Notes: generated by a model not told the origin, from the sequence alone. A stretch of DNA of 64,000 bases from Dipteronia dyeriana (GCA_032871835.1 CM065299.1:95742652-95806651), one strand, 5' to 3'. Shown: positions 10,913 to 21,911, counted from the stretch's first letter. Numbers and translations are program-made.

Positions 10913-12364
10913 ATGGAAGGAAAATCAAGAAATGCCCTTCTCTTTTCCTTGTTCCTCTCTCTTTCTACCATCACCATTGCCTCTGACTCTCTCAACTACC
11001 AAACCCTAGTCATCAAATCTCTTCCCAACAAAAGCACTCTCTCATGGCCGCAGTCCGAATCCGAATCCGAATCCTTAACACCCTTCAATGTAACCGACGC
11101 CGACACCCACACCACACTCTCTCTAGAGTTACATCACATAGACTCTCTATCAGTCAACAACGAAGACCCACAACAGCTCTTCAACCTCCGTCTCCAACGT
11201 GACTCCTTACGTGTCGATTCCATAATCGCCCTCGCCGCCGGTAACCGCTCTCGAGTGCGCGGCCGCGGCAACTTCAACGGCGGCTTCAGCAGTTCCGTGA
11301 CTTCGGGTCTCGCGCAGGGAAGTGGAGAGTACTTCACGCGCCTGGGCGTGGGCACACCTCCTAGGTACGTGTACATGGTCTTGGATACCGGAAGCGACAT
11401 CGTTTGGCTCCAGTGTTCACCTTGCAAGAAATGCTATTCTCAAACCGACCCGGTTTTCAACCCGAGCAAATCCCGCTCTTATGCTAAAGTCACGTGCGGG
11501 TCACCCTTGTGCAACCGTCTCGACTCTCCGGGTTGCAGTCAGAAAACGAAGACGTGTCTCTACCAAGTCTCTTACGGTGATGGCTCTTTCACGGTCGGCG
11601 ATTTCTCCACTGAAACCCTAACGTTTCGTGGAAGCAGAGTTGGACGCGTGGCGCTGGGCTGTGGTCACAACAATCAAGGTCTCTTCGTCGGAGCTGCGGG
11701 TTTGTTGGGACTCGGTCGCGGGAAGTTATCATTTCCTTCTCAAACCGGTCGCCGGTTCAACCGGAAGTTCTCTTACTGTTTAGTAGACCGGTCGGCTTCT
11801 GCTAAGCCGTCTTCCATGGTTTTCGGCGACGCGGCGGTTTCACGAACCGCTCTGTTCACTCCTCTAGTTTCTAACCCTAAGGTAGATACATTCTACTACG
11901 TTGAGCTTCTCGGAATCAGCGTCGGTGGCTCGCGCGTCCCTGGCATCACAGCTTCTCTGTTCAAACTCGATCCGGCCGGGAACGGCGGGGTTATCATTGA
12001 TTCGGGTACATCCGTCACTCGTTTGACCCGACCCGCATACATCGCGCTTCGTGACGCCTTCGTCGCCGGAGCTTCGAACTTGAAGCGTGGGCCGGAGTTT
12101 TCCTTGTTCGACACTTGTTTTGATTTGTCGGGGAAGACGGAAGTGAAGGTACCCACTGTAGTGTTGCATTATAGAGGTGCTGACGTGTCATTGCCGGCGT
12201 CCAACTATCTGATTCCGGTAGACAGCAGCGGGACATTTTGCTTTGCTTTTGCAGGAACAATGGGCGGGCTCTCGATAGTAGGAAATATCCAGCAACAGGG
12301 TTTCCGGGTCGTCTTCGATTTGTCGGGTTCAAGGGTCGGGTTTTCTCCACGCGGGTGCACTTGA
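10913..12364 (+). CDS. APF2: pepsin-like aspartic protease, APF2-like (family A1)
   Basis: Intronless CDS of 483 residues. The frame is open upstream to 10787, but the start at 10913 (MEGKSRNALLFSLFLSLS) gives an N-terminal signal-peptide-like hydrophobic segment ending near residue 24, so it is preferred. A variable, low-complexity prosegment runs to about 130. The catalytic lobe starts at GSGEYFTRLGVG (136-147). The two active-site motifs are DTGS (Asp158) and DSGT (Asp363). The plant-specific cysteine-rich insert after the first motif (WLQCSPCKKCY, C195, C200, C208, C215) is complete. The C-terminus carries SIVGNIQQQGFRVVFDL. The sequence closely resembles Arabidopsis aspartyl protease family protein 2 (At1g01300) and its paralogue At3g61820, which are secreted or endomembrane proteases of uncertain substrate. 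The coding sequence is much more GC-rich, especially at third positions, than the rest of the window. A Pack-MULE ends just upstream. Confidence 0.92.
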   Translation: MEGKSRNALLFSLFLSLSTITIASDSLNYQTLVIKSLPNKSTLSWPQSESESESLTPFNVTDADTHTTLSLELHHIDSLSVNNEDPQQLFNLRLQRDSLRVDSIIALAAGNRSRVRGRGNFNGGFSSSVTSGLAQGSGEYFTRLGVGTPPRYVYMVLDTGSDIVWLQCSPCKKCYSQTDPVFNPSKSRSYAKVTCGSPLCNRLDSPGCSQKTKTCLYQVSYGDGSFTVGDFSTETLTFRGSRVGRVALGCGHNNQGLFVGAAGLLGLGRGKLSFPSQTGRRFNRKFSYCLVDRSASAKPSSMVFGDAAVSRTALFTPLVSNPKVDTFYYVELLGISVGGSRVPGITASLFKLDPAGNGGVIIDSGTSVTRLTRPAYIALRDAFVAGASNLKRGPEFSLFDTCFDLSGKTEVKVPTVVLHYRGADVSLPASNYLIPVDSSGTFCFAFAGTMGGLSIVGNIQQQGFRVVFDLSGSRVGFSPRGCT

Positions 12365-13177
12365 GTTTTGATGCGCGTGGTTGTAGTAAGGGAAAAATCC
12401 CTTTCCCGACATCCCTGGCTTTTATATTTATTTTTTTAAAAAAAAGAAAAAGAAAATCTATCTTGGTTGAAAATGAGGGTAGGTGAGTAGGATTTAATTT
12501 TACTCGTATTTCTCTGTTGTATTATTAATTATGCTACAGCATTTTTACTCTAATATATATGGTTATTATGGTTAATTAATAAAATATTATATTAACTTAA
12601 TGAAATATGAACCAGAGTTATCTTGTTTTTTTTTAATCATTTTCTACATTTTTGGTATAGTCGTTTATATAAAATGCCATTTGGGTCTCCACTCCATTGT
12701 TAATGGTGAACTATTGAAAGATATGTGAAAAATCGAAGTTGTTTCCTTTGAATATATAAATGAAGTGTCTTTATGCTATTAGTTGTAAACCTCTTCGTTT
12801 GTTTGTCTTTTTATTTACAAGGGTGTCCGGACTAGCTTTTGCATACACGCCGGGCCTATCCAACTTATAAAAGAATTACCTCCTTGGCTGTCTAATCCTA
12901 AGAATAAGAATTCGACACTAGGGGAATCCAAGCTGTGAATGTATGTCTAACCAGTAACCACATGTCTCATATCTCATACATGTTTGCCCTTACCACAAAT
13001 CCTTGTTTGTTTTCTCGTGGTGGCAAATATACGATATATTTCATTTGGTCGGGCCATTGCAATTTGAACCCACACCGAAGACCATCTATTTACATTTGAA
13101 AGTACTAGCTATAGATAAAGAAACTTTCGAATTTTGGCAGCCTTTCTCATGCATTAGGAATCTATCTATTTAGCTAT
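12365..13177. other. spacer downstream of APF2
   Basis: Probable 3' UTR then AT-rich spacer up to the TAA target site of the Harbinger element. No gene or repeat of note was seen. Confidence 0.5.
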
Positions 13178-13839
13178 TAAGGGTGCATTTGGCACGGATA
13201 TAGGACATGACGAGATGGAACAGGACAGCACAGACTGTTCTATATTATGTTTGGTAGGTCTGTGACAGAACTGTTCACTATACTGTTATATGTTTGGTAT
13301 GAATGGAACATGACAAGACAACAGATTCAAATAACAAGAGTGTCCTTGTCCTATCCAATGTTTGTTACCACATAATAGTGATAAATATTTTTATATATCA
13401 TATTTGGGACAAGACAAGTCAATATTTATTTTATTTTATTAAAAAATATTTTTATATATCATATTTCATAAAAATAATAATACTGTAATTAAAAAATAGT
13501 TTAATCAATAATTTTTTGGAGGACATGTGATTTTTTTTTTCAAATAATAATAATATTATTATGGTCATTCCCTCATTTTTTTAATAATAATATCAATTAA
13601 TAATATTATTTCCTCAATTTTTTTAAATAAAATTATTATTCAATTTTACATGCTCGTAATTGTGAATAATAGAAAAGAAAATATATTTTATAAGTTTTAA
13701 TTATTCTACCACACATCTTTTCTTTTCACATAATAGTAAATTACCGATAATACTTAATAACATGATCCAACAAAAAAGATAATGTAATATATTTGTTCAC
13801 GAACCTAATAACAAAATCCATAACACAAACATGTTCACA

Positions 13840-13990
13840 ATTCCAACAAAATATAAGTTTCAAATATGTTCACAATTCCAATAAAATATAAGTTTCAAAC
13901 ATGTTTCAAATATGTTCATAATTCCAACAAAATATAAGTTTTAAACATGTTTACAATATCAAATATGTTTACAATATCAAACATGTTTAC
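13840..13990. repeat. short tandem repeats (TTCACAATTCCAACAAAATA type)
   Basis: Three to four imperfect copies of a unit of about 45 bp: CACAATTCCAAYAAAATATA followed by AGTTTCAAAYATG. They sit just left of the ORF1 remnant in the Harbinger element. Confidence 0.7.
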
Positions 13991-14248
13991 TCCTCTAGAA
14001 TTGCCTTCACGAAATCCGGCTTATAAGAGTCATTCAAGTCATTCAAAATGCGCAACTGGTTTGACTTATTTCCAAAATACATAACAACCCGTATCACTTG
14101 CATACGACCAAGACCCATACCCTCTAGCTCAACACCTAAACGGGTCATTGCATCCCCTCCCGTAATTGCCTCAGTCAACTTAGCAATATCCGCAGATGCT
14201 CTTTCCATGTTTTTTTCAAAGACCTTGGTGATTTCTTCTGTTGTTGAA
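13987..14248 (-). pseudogene. C-terminal exon of a Harbinger ORF1-like (Myb/SANT-like) protein
   Basis: On the minus strand an acceptor (CTTTTAG, AG at 14250-14249) leads into an open exon of about 86 residues ending in TAA or its equivalent near 13987. The exon contains ITKVFEKNMERASADIAKLT, LEGMGLGRMQVIRVVMYF and a DFVKAILEE end. This helical pattern (a short linker, then an 'M-x-F-x-L-x-D-x-x-x-FV' end) is what is seen at the C-termini of Harbinger-encoded Myb/SANT-like ORF1 proteins, which help transposase bind DNA. No upstream Myb/SANT exon was recognised, so it is probably a remnant. Assignment rests on its location in a Harbinger element and on pattern resemblance. Confidence 0.45.
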
Positions 14249-14610
14249 CTAAAAGAATATATATATATATATACTCATTCTCTCATATGCAAACAAATAA
14301 AACTAATTCAACAATACAAGGAGTGTCACCATTTTAAACAAATAAAATAGTAGCTAATTACATAATAAATTACCTAATATCTAAGCACAATACAACTTCC
14401 CACACTTAGTTTAAAATAATGATTAACTAAAAGAAGAATATATATATATACGCATTCTCTCATATTTAAACAAATAAAACTAATTTAACAATACAAGGAG
14501 TGTCATAGTTTTAAACAAATAAAATAGTCACTAATTACATAATAAAGTACCTAATATCTAAACACAATACAACTTCCCACACTCAGTCTAAAGTAATGGT
14601 TAACTAAAAG
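14247..14610. repeat. 177-bp tandem duplication inside the Harbinger element
   Basis: Two copies, about 14247-14425 and 14426-14602, each beginning near AACTAAAAGAA with a (TA)n run. Each continues through CTCATATNNAAACAAATAAA, ACAATACAAGGAGTGTCA and AACTTCCCACACT. Divergence is modest (scattered substitutions). Confidence 0.85.
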
Positions 14611-15586
14611 AAGAATATGCATACAAATTCTTCTAATTAGTTTTCGAATCACATTCTTATGTACAAAACTACTTTGGACATCTACCATCCAGAGTTCTAA
14701 AAACATGAAATACAATTAGCCTTGCAAAAATTGTAGTCACGGAAAAGGGAGCAAGAATTGCATGAGACACACCTCCTCATAAAGAGTACAAGGCTTGAGT
14801 CGTAGAACCCTCAAAAACTGTGAAAGCTTAACACAACCACTGCAAATGGGATTAAATAGTGAGCCATCAACTTATTGATTAATCAGCATGTATGTCAACA
14901 AAGCATTTATGTAAACTGTCTTGCAGAAGAAATATTAGAGTATATGTTGTAAATTAATTCAATAAAGCATATGACCACTCTAGCTTGTTATCTCAATAAA
15001 GCATCTAAATGGTTACTGGCTTGTTATCGCTACATATCAAAATTTGCTACAATAAGGACTCTTGTTTTCATTACAGATGGAGCAAGTAGTCAGGTAGAAA
15101 CAAAAAACACCCAAAGGCACCAAAAACATATCAGAACAATCCACACCTCAGACAGAAACAAAAAACATATCAGAACAATCCACACCTCAAAACATGAATC
15201 AATTTAGACTGAATCAATTCACACCTTAGACAGAAACAAAAAACACCCAAAGCCACCAAAACATATCAGAACAGGACAACCAAAAACGACACCAGACCAG
15301 TCCCGACAAACTCAACACTGAAAATCTGATGATTAGAAATGAATTGAAGTGAAAAGAACTACACTGCCTGAAAATTATGGATGTGGCTAAACTAATCATG
15401 GATTTCACAAACAAAATTCAGATTATTAACTGAAAATAATAATGAAATGGAAAAGAATATTATCGAGTAACCCACTCAAGATAATGAGAGGTGAGAGTGA
15501 AACCGATTTCGGTTGGACGGCGGCAGCGGCGGTGCCTGAACTGGAGAAGAAGTGAATCGAGTTGTGAGGTGAGAAATGAGAGGCAC

Positions 15587-15804
15587 CGACGGCTGTTCTT
15601 GTGTGAACAGAGGATGGGTGACCCCGACGACGGCGAGTTCGCTTGACGCCGACAAAGATGGATCTGCAGCCGATGGGTTTGAGAGAGAGACAAAAGCAGC
15701 CGACGGCTGTTTTTGTGTGAAGAGAGGATGCGTGACCTCGACGACGGCGAGTTCGCTTGACAACGACGAAGATGGATCTGCAGCCGATGGGTTTGAGAGA
15801 GAGA
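15587..15804. repeat. 114-bp tandem duplication, GC-rich
   Basis: Two copies starting at 15587 and 15701, both containing CGACGGCTGTTYTTGTGTGA, GACGACGGCGAGTTCGCTTG and GATCTGCAGCCGATGGG, and ending in GAGAGAGAGAC. This GC-rich block lies near the right end of the Harbinger element and may be its promoter or leader for minus-strand transcription. Confidence 0.85.
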
Positions 15805-16940
15805 CGAGCGGGAGATGATGAGGGTTTGAGAGAGAGACAAACGGCCGATCATGGTAAGTTTTTTTTATATAGTTGATAGTTTTGTAAATTTAAAAAGCGT
15901 TGAGGGTAAAAATGTATTTTCCATAATGTCCCATGCATGAGACAAGTCTGGCCTAGGGTGTGAGGTGAGACAAGTTTTCATGGTTTTGTCCTATGCTGTT
16001 CTGTCCCGTCCCATGTTAATGGCGCACCAAAAGTGGGACAACAAAAAGTTGTCCCGTCCCGTCCCGTCCTGTCCTGTCCCGTCCCATTCTGTCCTGCGTA
16101 CCAAACGCAACCTAAATACTGAAGTTAGATACAAATCCTACCATGATTTGGGATGTTATTAGTGTGCTTGAGAACAGAAGAGTTCTCAGTTTGGAAGAAG
16201 CTAATAAATTAGTTGCTCTAATTAGAGACTGAAAACAAGAAGAAATTTAAAACCAGTAATACTGATTAATGAGTTCTTTGGCTTTTTGGGTAATGAAGTA
16301 CCTGTTGAAGTTGCATTTAGTTGAAGATAATAAGCTGGCAGCAGCCCACGGAGCTACTTATAAGATCACATAACAGTAAAAGACCCTTTTGTATTTTTAT
16401 ATAAAATTTTATACGATCTTAATTTGTTAGATATATGGATAAATATTATAAAATAATATACTATGATATGTTTATTTTTTTATTTTAGATGATTTATTAC
16501 GAATGTAAAATTAGTTAGGTTGTGTTAGGGTTTTTTTAAAATTAAGACTTTTTAAAAAATTAATTTTTAACATTTTATTATGTATGAATAAAATTATAAA
16601 TATATAAATTGTTGTAGAATATTTATAAATATTTACTAAAAAACTCTACTGTATCGTTTTTTTAATAAGATAAAAGTTTTTTTTTTTTATTTTTTTCTAA
16701 AATATATTTATATTTTAAAATAAGATATAAATTGAAAAAATAAACAAACATGATTATCTTAATTTAAGATATAAGAGACAGTAAATCTTAAGTTGAAAAC
16801 AACAAATATCTCCTAAAAAAATGGTCAAATTGTAAATGACTCTCTTGTGGAGATGTGGATTTTGTCTGCTGATATAATATTTTTTTAATCTGATTAATTA
16901 TAAAGTCAACGTAAAAACCGAGTTCACTTTTGTTTAATCC

Positions 16941-17104
16941 CTCAACGGTGGATGAGTATTACTCTTTTCCGTATGGATGATATGTGTCTAGCGAGAGAAA
17001 ATTTATCTTAAAAAATAATAATATTTAGATAAATTTATCATTTCTATATACATATATCATCCATACAGGAATGATAATACTTACACACCTTAACGGTGGG
17101 TGAG
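16941..17104. mobile_element. small MITE-like inverted repeat
   Basis: The left arm GGTGGATGAGTATTACTC, then CCGTATGGATGATATGTG, is mirrored on the right (CATATATCATCCATACAGG, GATAATACTTACACACC). A 16-bp imperfect direct repeat (CTCAACGGTGGATGAG at 16941, CTTAACGGTGGGTGAG at 17089) overlaps both ends. Superfamily not determined. Confidence 0.5.
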
Positions 17105-19470
17105 AAAAAATGGATCCGTAAAAACCAATCATATTTTATCCCATTATTCATTACTATTCTTATATACCATAGATTCATAGGATCATCAGATCATGTGAAC
17201 TGTGAAGTCAGATCAGTCGAGTGAAGCATAAGTTTATTACAGGGGCCTGACGGTGGACCCCACCACGTTCTCTGTAATGTATTTTAATATAGTGCAAATG
17301 CGCAATAGTTCTTACTTCTCTGTTCTTCCACTACTGTATACTACTACTAAAGGAGTGGCAGATATTATTCATTGCTTGGCTCCAACAACAAACTACCAAT
17401 TTCCCTGCTTTCATGATCTTATAATTTTATTTAACAGAAGGTACCCTTTTTTATAATTCAAATAAAATATTAAAATCGCCGCGGAGAAATCATAAAGGTA
17501 AAAGTTAAAATATCGGAAAATATCACCTTTTTAAACTGATTTTACACTTACTTTAATAAATTACGTTAAAAAACATCTATTAAGGTAAACTTTTAAAATT
17601 GTCCTTAAATAATTGTTTTTTATTCTATTTTTATTTATAACTCTATACTTCCAATACTGAATTCAGTAACCTATCTATCCTTTTACAGTAAAGTTGTCTA
17701 AAAATTAAAATACGTTATAGTAAAAAGTTTAAGGTTGCCTATCCTTTCTTTTTCAACTCAGAAAAGAATCGACATTTTCAATATAACAATGTAATATATA
17801 TCTTAAATACTTCTTTTCTATACATCTAAGGTTTCTGAGTCTTATAACACTTTATCCGTTCCATTTCATTTGTTCTCTGAATCTTTTGTAAACCTGAAGC
17901 TGATTGTGTGAATTTTGAATCTCCGAGTCTTTTTAAGCTCTGTCCGAGCCTTTGTAAATACTGTCTGAGTCTTTGTAAAGTTATGTTTGAACCTTTTGTA
18001 AGTGTTTTCAAGCTTTTTGTAATTACATTTTGAGTATTTTTGTAGGTGTTAAAATGTTTCCTAGCCTTTTGAAAATATTTTACAGTACTGTTCATCATCT
18101 TCCTCACTCGAAAATCTCAACCCTCAACAACTTTAACAACGAAAAACTCAAAATCGAAACCCAATTTGGGCGACCCCCGAATGCGTCTACGAAGCGTTAT
18201 TCCGTCGTCGTTCGAGTGATTGTCTGGATTTCAATAAGACTTTTTCTCTCTACTTCGTAACTCTATCACTATAAAACGATTGAAAAAAAAATCTGATTTG
18301 AAATAATTACTGGAAGTATTTTTATCTATCTATCATGATAAATATCCTTTAAATATAAATTATTAAAACAATAGGGGTCTTAAAATAACATCTTAAAAAA
18401 ATGTCGTTTAATTTTTAAATCCAACCGGTGATTCTAAAGCGGTGGTACAACATACGGAAGCATCAGCCAAGTCAGAAAAAGTGGCCACCAATTGTTACCT
18501 ACGCATGGAATTTTAGCAGCTCTGAGGAGTGAGGATGACAGATTTTTCAATTACGTTTAACTTATAAGTGGGTGCTCCGTGCTGATTTAGAAAAGAGCAA
18601 TGCAATTGTCTTACTTTACAAGTTGGATTCTAGCTGGTAGTGGAAAACTAAATTATATAAATCTAATTATGGCTGTACAACCAGCAACAATTATAAATTT
18701 CATTTTTTTAATATGAAAATTGCCCCGCTAAAATAAAATGCTAAATTTATCGAATTTCTTTGATTTTTATATATAACTCATAAGAAAATGCTTGTAAAAA
18801 GTCAAACCAAAACAGATCCGGTCTTGTTAAAATCAATTAAGAAATCAAAGACCCCCTTTTTGTGATTGAAATGAGAAAATGATAGTCTAGTCTAAATGAC
18901 CTCAATCATCGGGTTAGTGATATTTACCAGGAAGTTTCTGACTACTTTCTTGACGTTTTGTAATTGTACGGTGAACAAAAAATCAGCAAGAGAGGACTCA
19001 TGAAATCAGCAATAGAAGTTGAGTATCATGAAAGGAAGGTCAATGAGAAATCAATTAACAACCCATTTATTTAATCTTGATTTGGTTTACTAAATAATCT
19101 TGAGAAGACAAGAACCTACATCCTCTCCCAAACCTGCAGTATGGTGGTCCATGAGCAAACCATCAAATGAAATTAAATATAAGTATTCAACCTATTCACA
19201 CTAAAACAGACATTAAATAATTGTCTCTGTGATTTTTTCTTGACCTTTTAAGTACTTGTAGATAATAATATTTATTGAATTATGTATCACATTTCTCTCA
19301 AGGTAACAGAGAGATTTGAGCATGCAGCAAAATTCGGCATTCATTCATTGTTTACAACAAATGAAAATCACCAGCATCAGCTCAACAAAGTCATTTTCTA
19401 TGACTCTATATATAGTTTGCTTTCTAATGTCAAACATCGTACCTGAGGCCCGAGCTTGTGTAGGGTTTGT
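17105..19470. other. AT-rich spacer
   Basis: No gene is recognised. A degenerate minisatellite lies at 17870-18060, and a GC-richer block at 18110-18230 (GGGCGACCCCCGAATGCG) has no long meaningful frame. Open frames here are short and without motifs. Confidence 0.45.
17870..18060. repeat. degenerate minisatellite (GAGTCTTTGTAA type)
   Basis: Imperfect units of about 20-30 bp such as CCGAGCCTTTGTAAATACTG, CTGAGTCTTTGTAAAG and GAACCTTTTGTAAGTG. Read on the minus strand the unit (TTTACAAAGGCTCGGA) resembles the plus-strand unit of the 1300-2230 array (TTTACAAAAAGCTCGATT). Open minus-strand coding through it is a by-product of the repeat. Confidence 0.55.
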
Positions 19471-19862
19471 TGTTAGAAGTACGGAACCCACATTCTTCAC
19501 ATTGGTATGATATTGTCCGTTTTGAGCCAAACCCGTATAGATTTACTCTTGGGTCTCTACCCAAAAGGCCTCATACCAATGGAGGTTATTTCCATACTTA
19601 TATACCCAAGATCAACCCCATGTCTTGCCAATGTGAGACTTTGGTTGCACACCCAACAATCCTCCCCTCGAAGCAACCAACAATCCTCCTCTCGAACAAA
19701 ATACCATCATTATCTTCACGGTCCGGGCCTATGTGAAGATCTGGAGCATCTACTGCCTCAAGAGCTAACATCACGTACCCATCGTGAGCTACTTGGGGCC
19801 CACCATCTCCTGACTTGGTTCGGCTACGTCTTGACCAAGTTTGGGGCACGGCTTTGATACCA
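19471..19862 (-). mobile_element. TRIM-like non-autonomous LTR element remnant (3' LTR, PPT, PBS)
   Basis: Read on the minus strand, the segment 19471-19658 is an LTR-like unit of 188 bp with TGTTGGGTGTGC at the start, a GTATATAAG promoter motif near 19600 and CTTCTAACA at the end. A purine-rich tract (GAGGGGAGGAT) abuts its 5' side at 19659-19669, as a polypurine tract should. At 19850-19862 the minus strand reads TGGTATCAAAGCC, a near match to the primer site for initiator tRNA-Met (TGGTATCAGAGCC). The internal region is only about 180 bp with no coding potential, which fits a TRIM-type element. The expected second LTR, which should begin right after 19862, is absent. The 385-bp tandem array starts there instead. 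Confidence 0.65.
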
Positions 19863-21017
19863 CTTATTGTCTTCACCATTCGATGACCAGCGACATCCAA
19901 ACGGGCAACACTAGTACTTCCTTATTGAAGACAATATAGCCTTGAAATAAACCATACATCATAAAAGATGTACCTAAGAGTGTATGATTTATGAACTATA
20001 AAATGTGAGAATCCCTTAGCTGACAATCTCAAGGAAAAGAAAAAGGAAAAATTAACATGAAAACTGACCACATTCAATGCTATAAGCGTAATCAACTACT
20101 ATTAATGACTGATTTTGAATAAGTCGAAATGCCTTGATATAGTTACCATATATCGAATTCAAACAGTTGCGCGAATTCAAGACAACCGTTGCACAAGAAG
20201 AGAGCTCTGCCAGAACAATCTTCAACTCAAATAGATGAGCAGCTACGCTTATTGTCTTCACCATTCGATGACCAGCGACATCCAAACGGGCAACACTAGT
20301 ACTTCCTTATTGAAGACAATATAGCCTTGAAATAAACCATACATCATAAAAGATGTACCTAAGAGTGTATGATTTATGAACTATAAAATGTGAGAATCCC
20401 TTAGCTGACAATCTCAAGGAAAAGAAAAAGGAAAAATTAACATGAAAACTGACCACATTCAATGCTATAAGCATAATCAACTACTATTAATGACTGATTT
20501 TGAATAAGTCGAAATGCCTTGATATAGTTACCATATATCGAATTCAAACAGTTGCGCGAATTCAAGACAACCGTTGCACAAGAAGAGAGCTCTGCCAGAA
20601 CAATCTTCAACTCAAATAGATGAGCAGCTACGCTTATTGTCTTCACCATTCGATGACCAGCGACATCCAAACGGGCAACACTAGTACTTCCTTATTGAAG
20701 ACAATATAGCCTTGAAATAAACCATACATCATAAAAGATGTACCTAAGAGTGTATGATTTATGAACTATAAAATGTGAGAATCCCTTAGCTGACAATCTC
20801 AAGGAAAAGAAAAAGGAAAAATTAACATGAAAACTGACCACATTCAATGCTATAAGCATAATCAACTACTATTAATGACTGATTTTGAATAAGTCGAAAT
20901 GCCTTGATATAGTTACCATATATCGAATTCAAACAGTTGCGCGAATTCAAGACAACCGTTGCACAAGAAGAGAGCTCTGCCAGAACAATCTTCAACTCAA
21001 ATAGATGAGCAGCTACG
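19863..21017. repeat. three nearly identical 385-bp tandem copies
   Basis: Copies span 19863-20247, 20248-20632 and 20633-21017. The only difference I noticed is GCGTAATC in copy 1 against GCATAATC in copies 2 and 3. Each unit begins CTTATTGTCTTCACC and ends GATGAGCAGCTACG, and includes a local inverted repeat TATTGTCTTC ... GAAGACAATA. Each copy contains a minus-strand open stretch (AAHLFELKIVLAELSSC and onward) that could be part of an exon of an unrecognised gene. The near-identity implies very recent amplification or an assembly duplication. Confidence 0.92.
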
Positions 21018-21814
21018 TTTAAGGGGCATCTCTTTCCAAGCAACACAACATGGATGAAACAATTTTGTCTAGGTACAAATGTACAATCATTGAGGCTTGA
21101 GATCTATAATGTCAAACTCCTTTATAGATTCTTTATAAGTTAGGCATGGATATGAACTGACCAAAGTAGAAATCCTGTCTGATGCCAAAAAAAAAAAAAA
21201 AAGATGAAGCAAGAGGTGGTCAAAAGACTGATTCTAAAATTATTATTGAAAAGACTGCATCTCATGGGGGTGACCAACCATAGGTATAATAGCTCAAGAA
21301 TGAAGATTTGGAATCAAAATCTTTGTGTAATTGATATTTTCTCAATTCACAACTGGGATGACTGTTAGAGGAAAACTCAGGAAGCATTGCTGCTTCCTTT
21401 CCAATTGAAATGGAATGTCTTCTGGTTCTGTGGTAGAAGAGAAGAATGACAGATTTGGACAGCATTTTATGCTTTCAATCAATGAGAAGCCAATAGTTGA
21501 ACTTGTAGATTCAGAATACACAAAGGCAAAGAGATATTGGTGATTGCTTTGCAAATGCTTTAGTTACAACCAGAAAGGTTAAAGATTGGAGCATGTATAG
21601 ATTGGATTCAGGGCTTCAAGCAGACAAGTTGCAGGACACCAAAAAGGAAAGACAACAAAATTTCGATGAATAGACTGAATTGATGCACCCAAAATTTCGA
21701 TGAACAAGCAATTAGTTGCAGCACTGATAAGTTGATGAATTAGGTCTAAAAGAAACATTCTAGACTCTCACTGAAACTCGCAACATATACACTAGGAAGC
21801 TTACGACTAAGACA
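21018..21814. other. unassigned segment between 385-bp array and gypsy element
   Basis: Moderately AT-rich, with an A-run at 21187-21202. Short overlapping frames on both strands (for example minus 21262-21465) show no known motif. It may continue the sequence from which the 385-bp unit was copied. No function proposed. Confidence 0.3.
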
Positions 21815-21911
21815 TAAATTACGGTTATTTTTTTTTTGATCATTTTACTATTACAGATTGCGGAAGTTCATACTGTTGAATTTCTTAACCATCAAGAAAT
21901 TGTTGTCAACA
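21815..21911 (+). repeat. truncated 5' LTR (3' end only)
   Basis: About 95 bp matching the last part of the 3' LTR: GATCATTTTACTATTACAG, then ATTGCGGAAGTTCATAC, then CCATCAAGAAA, ending CA at 21911. Upstream similarity stops near 21815, so the rest of the LTR is missing. The primer binding site follows directly. Confidence 0.75.

Larger units (their letters stand above)
13181..16112. mobile_element. PIF/Harbinger element, 2.9 kb, non-autonomous
   Basis: The element is bounded by TAA at 13178-13180 and 16113-16115, the 3-bp target duplication of this superfamily. The termini are inverted: GGGTGCATTTGGCACG on the left and GGTTGCGTTTGGTACG read inward from the right (13 of 16 match). Subterminal GGACA/TGTCC-rich tracts lie at both ends (13200-13320 and 15940-16095). 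The interior holds an ORF1-type remnant on the minus strand and internal tandem duplications, but no recognisable DDE transposase. It therefore depends on transposase supplied elsewhere, or is dead. Confidence 0.82.

Noticed and set aside
12015..12350. Minus-strand frames opposite the APF2 coding sequence
   Set aside because: These are shadows created by GC-rich codon use of the real gene on the plus strand.
17826..18107. Minus-strand 93-codon frame with KRLGQSLKRLG-like repeats
   Set aside because: It follows the degenerate minisatellite and has no independent support as a gene.
20052..20670. Two identical 77-codon minus-strand frames starting MDVAGHRMVKT
   Set aside because: Their first residues come from the junction between tandem copies, so they are products of the 385-bp duplication. 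The inner stretch might be an exon but cannot be identified.
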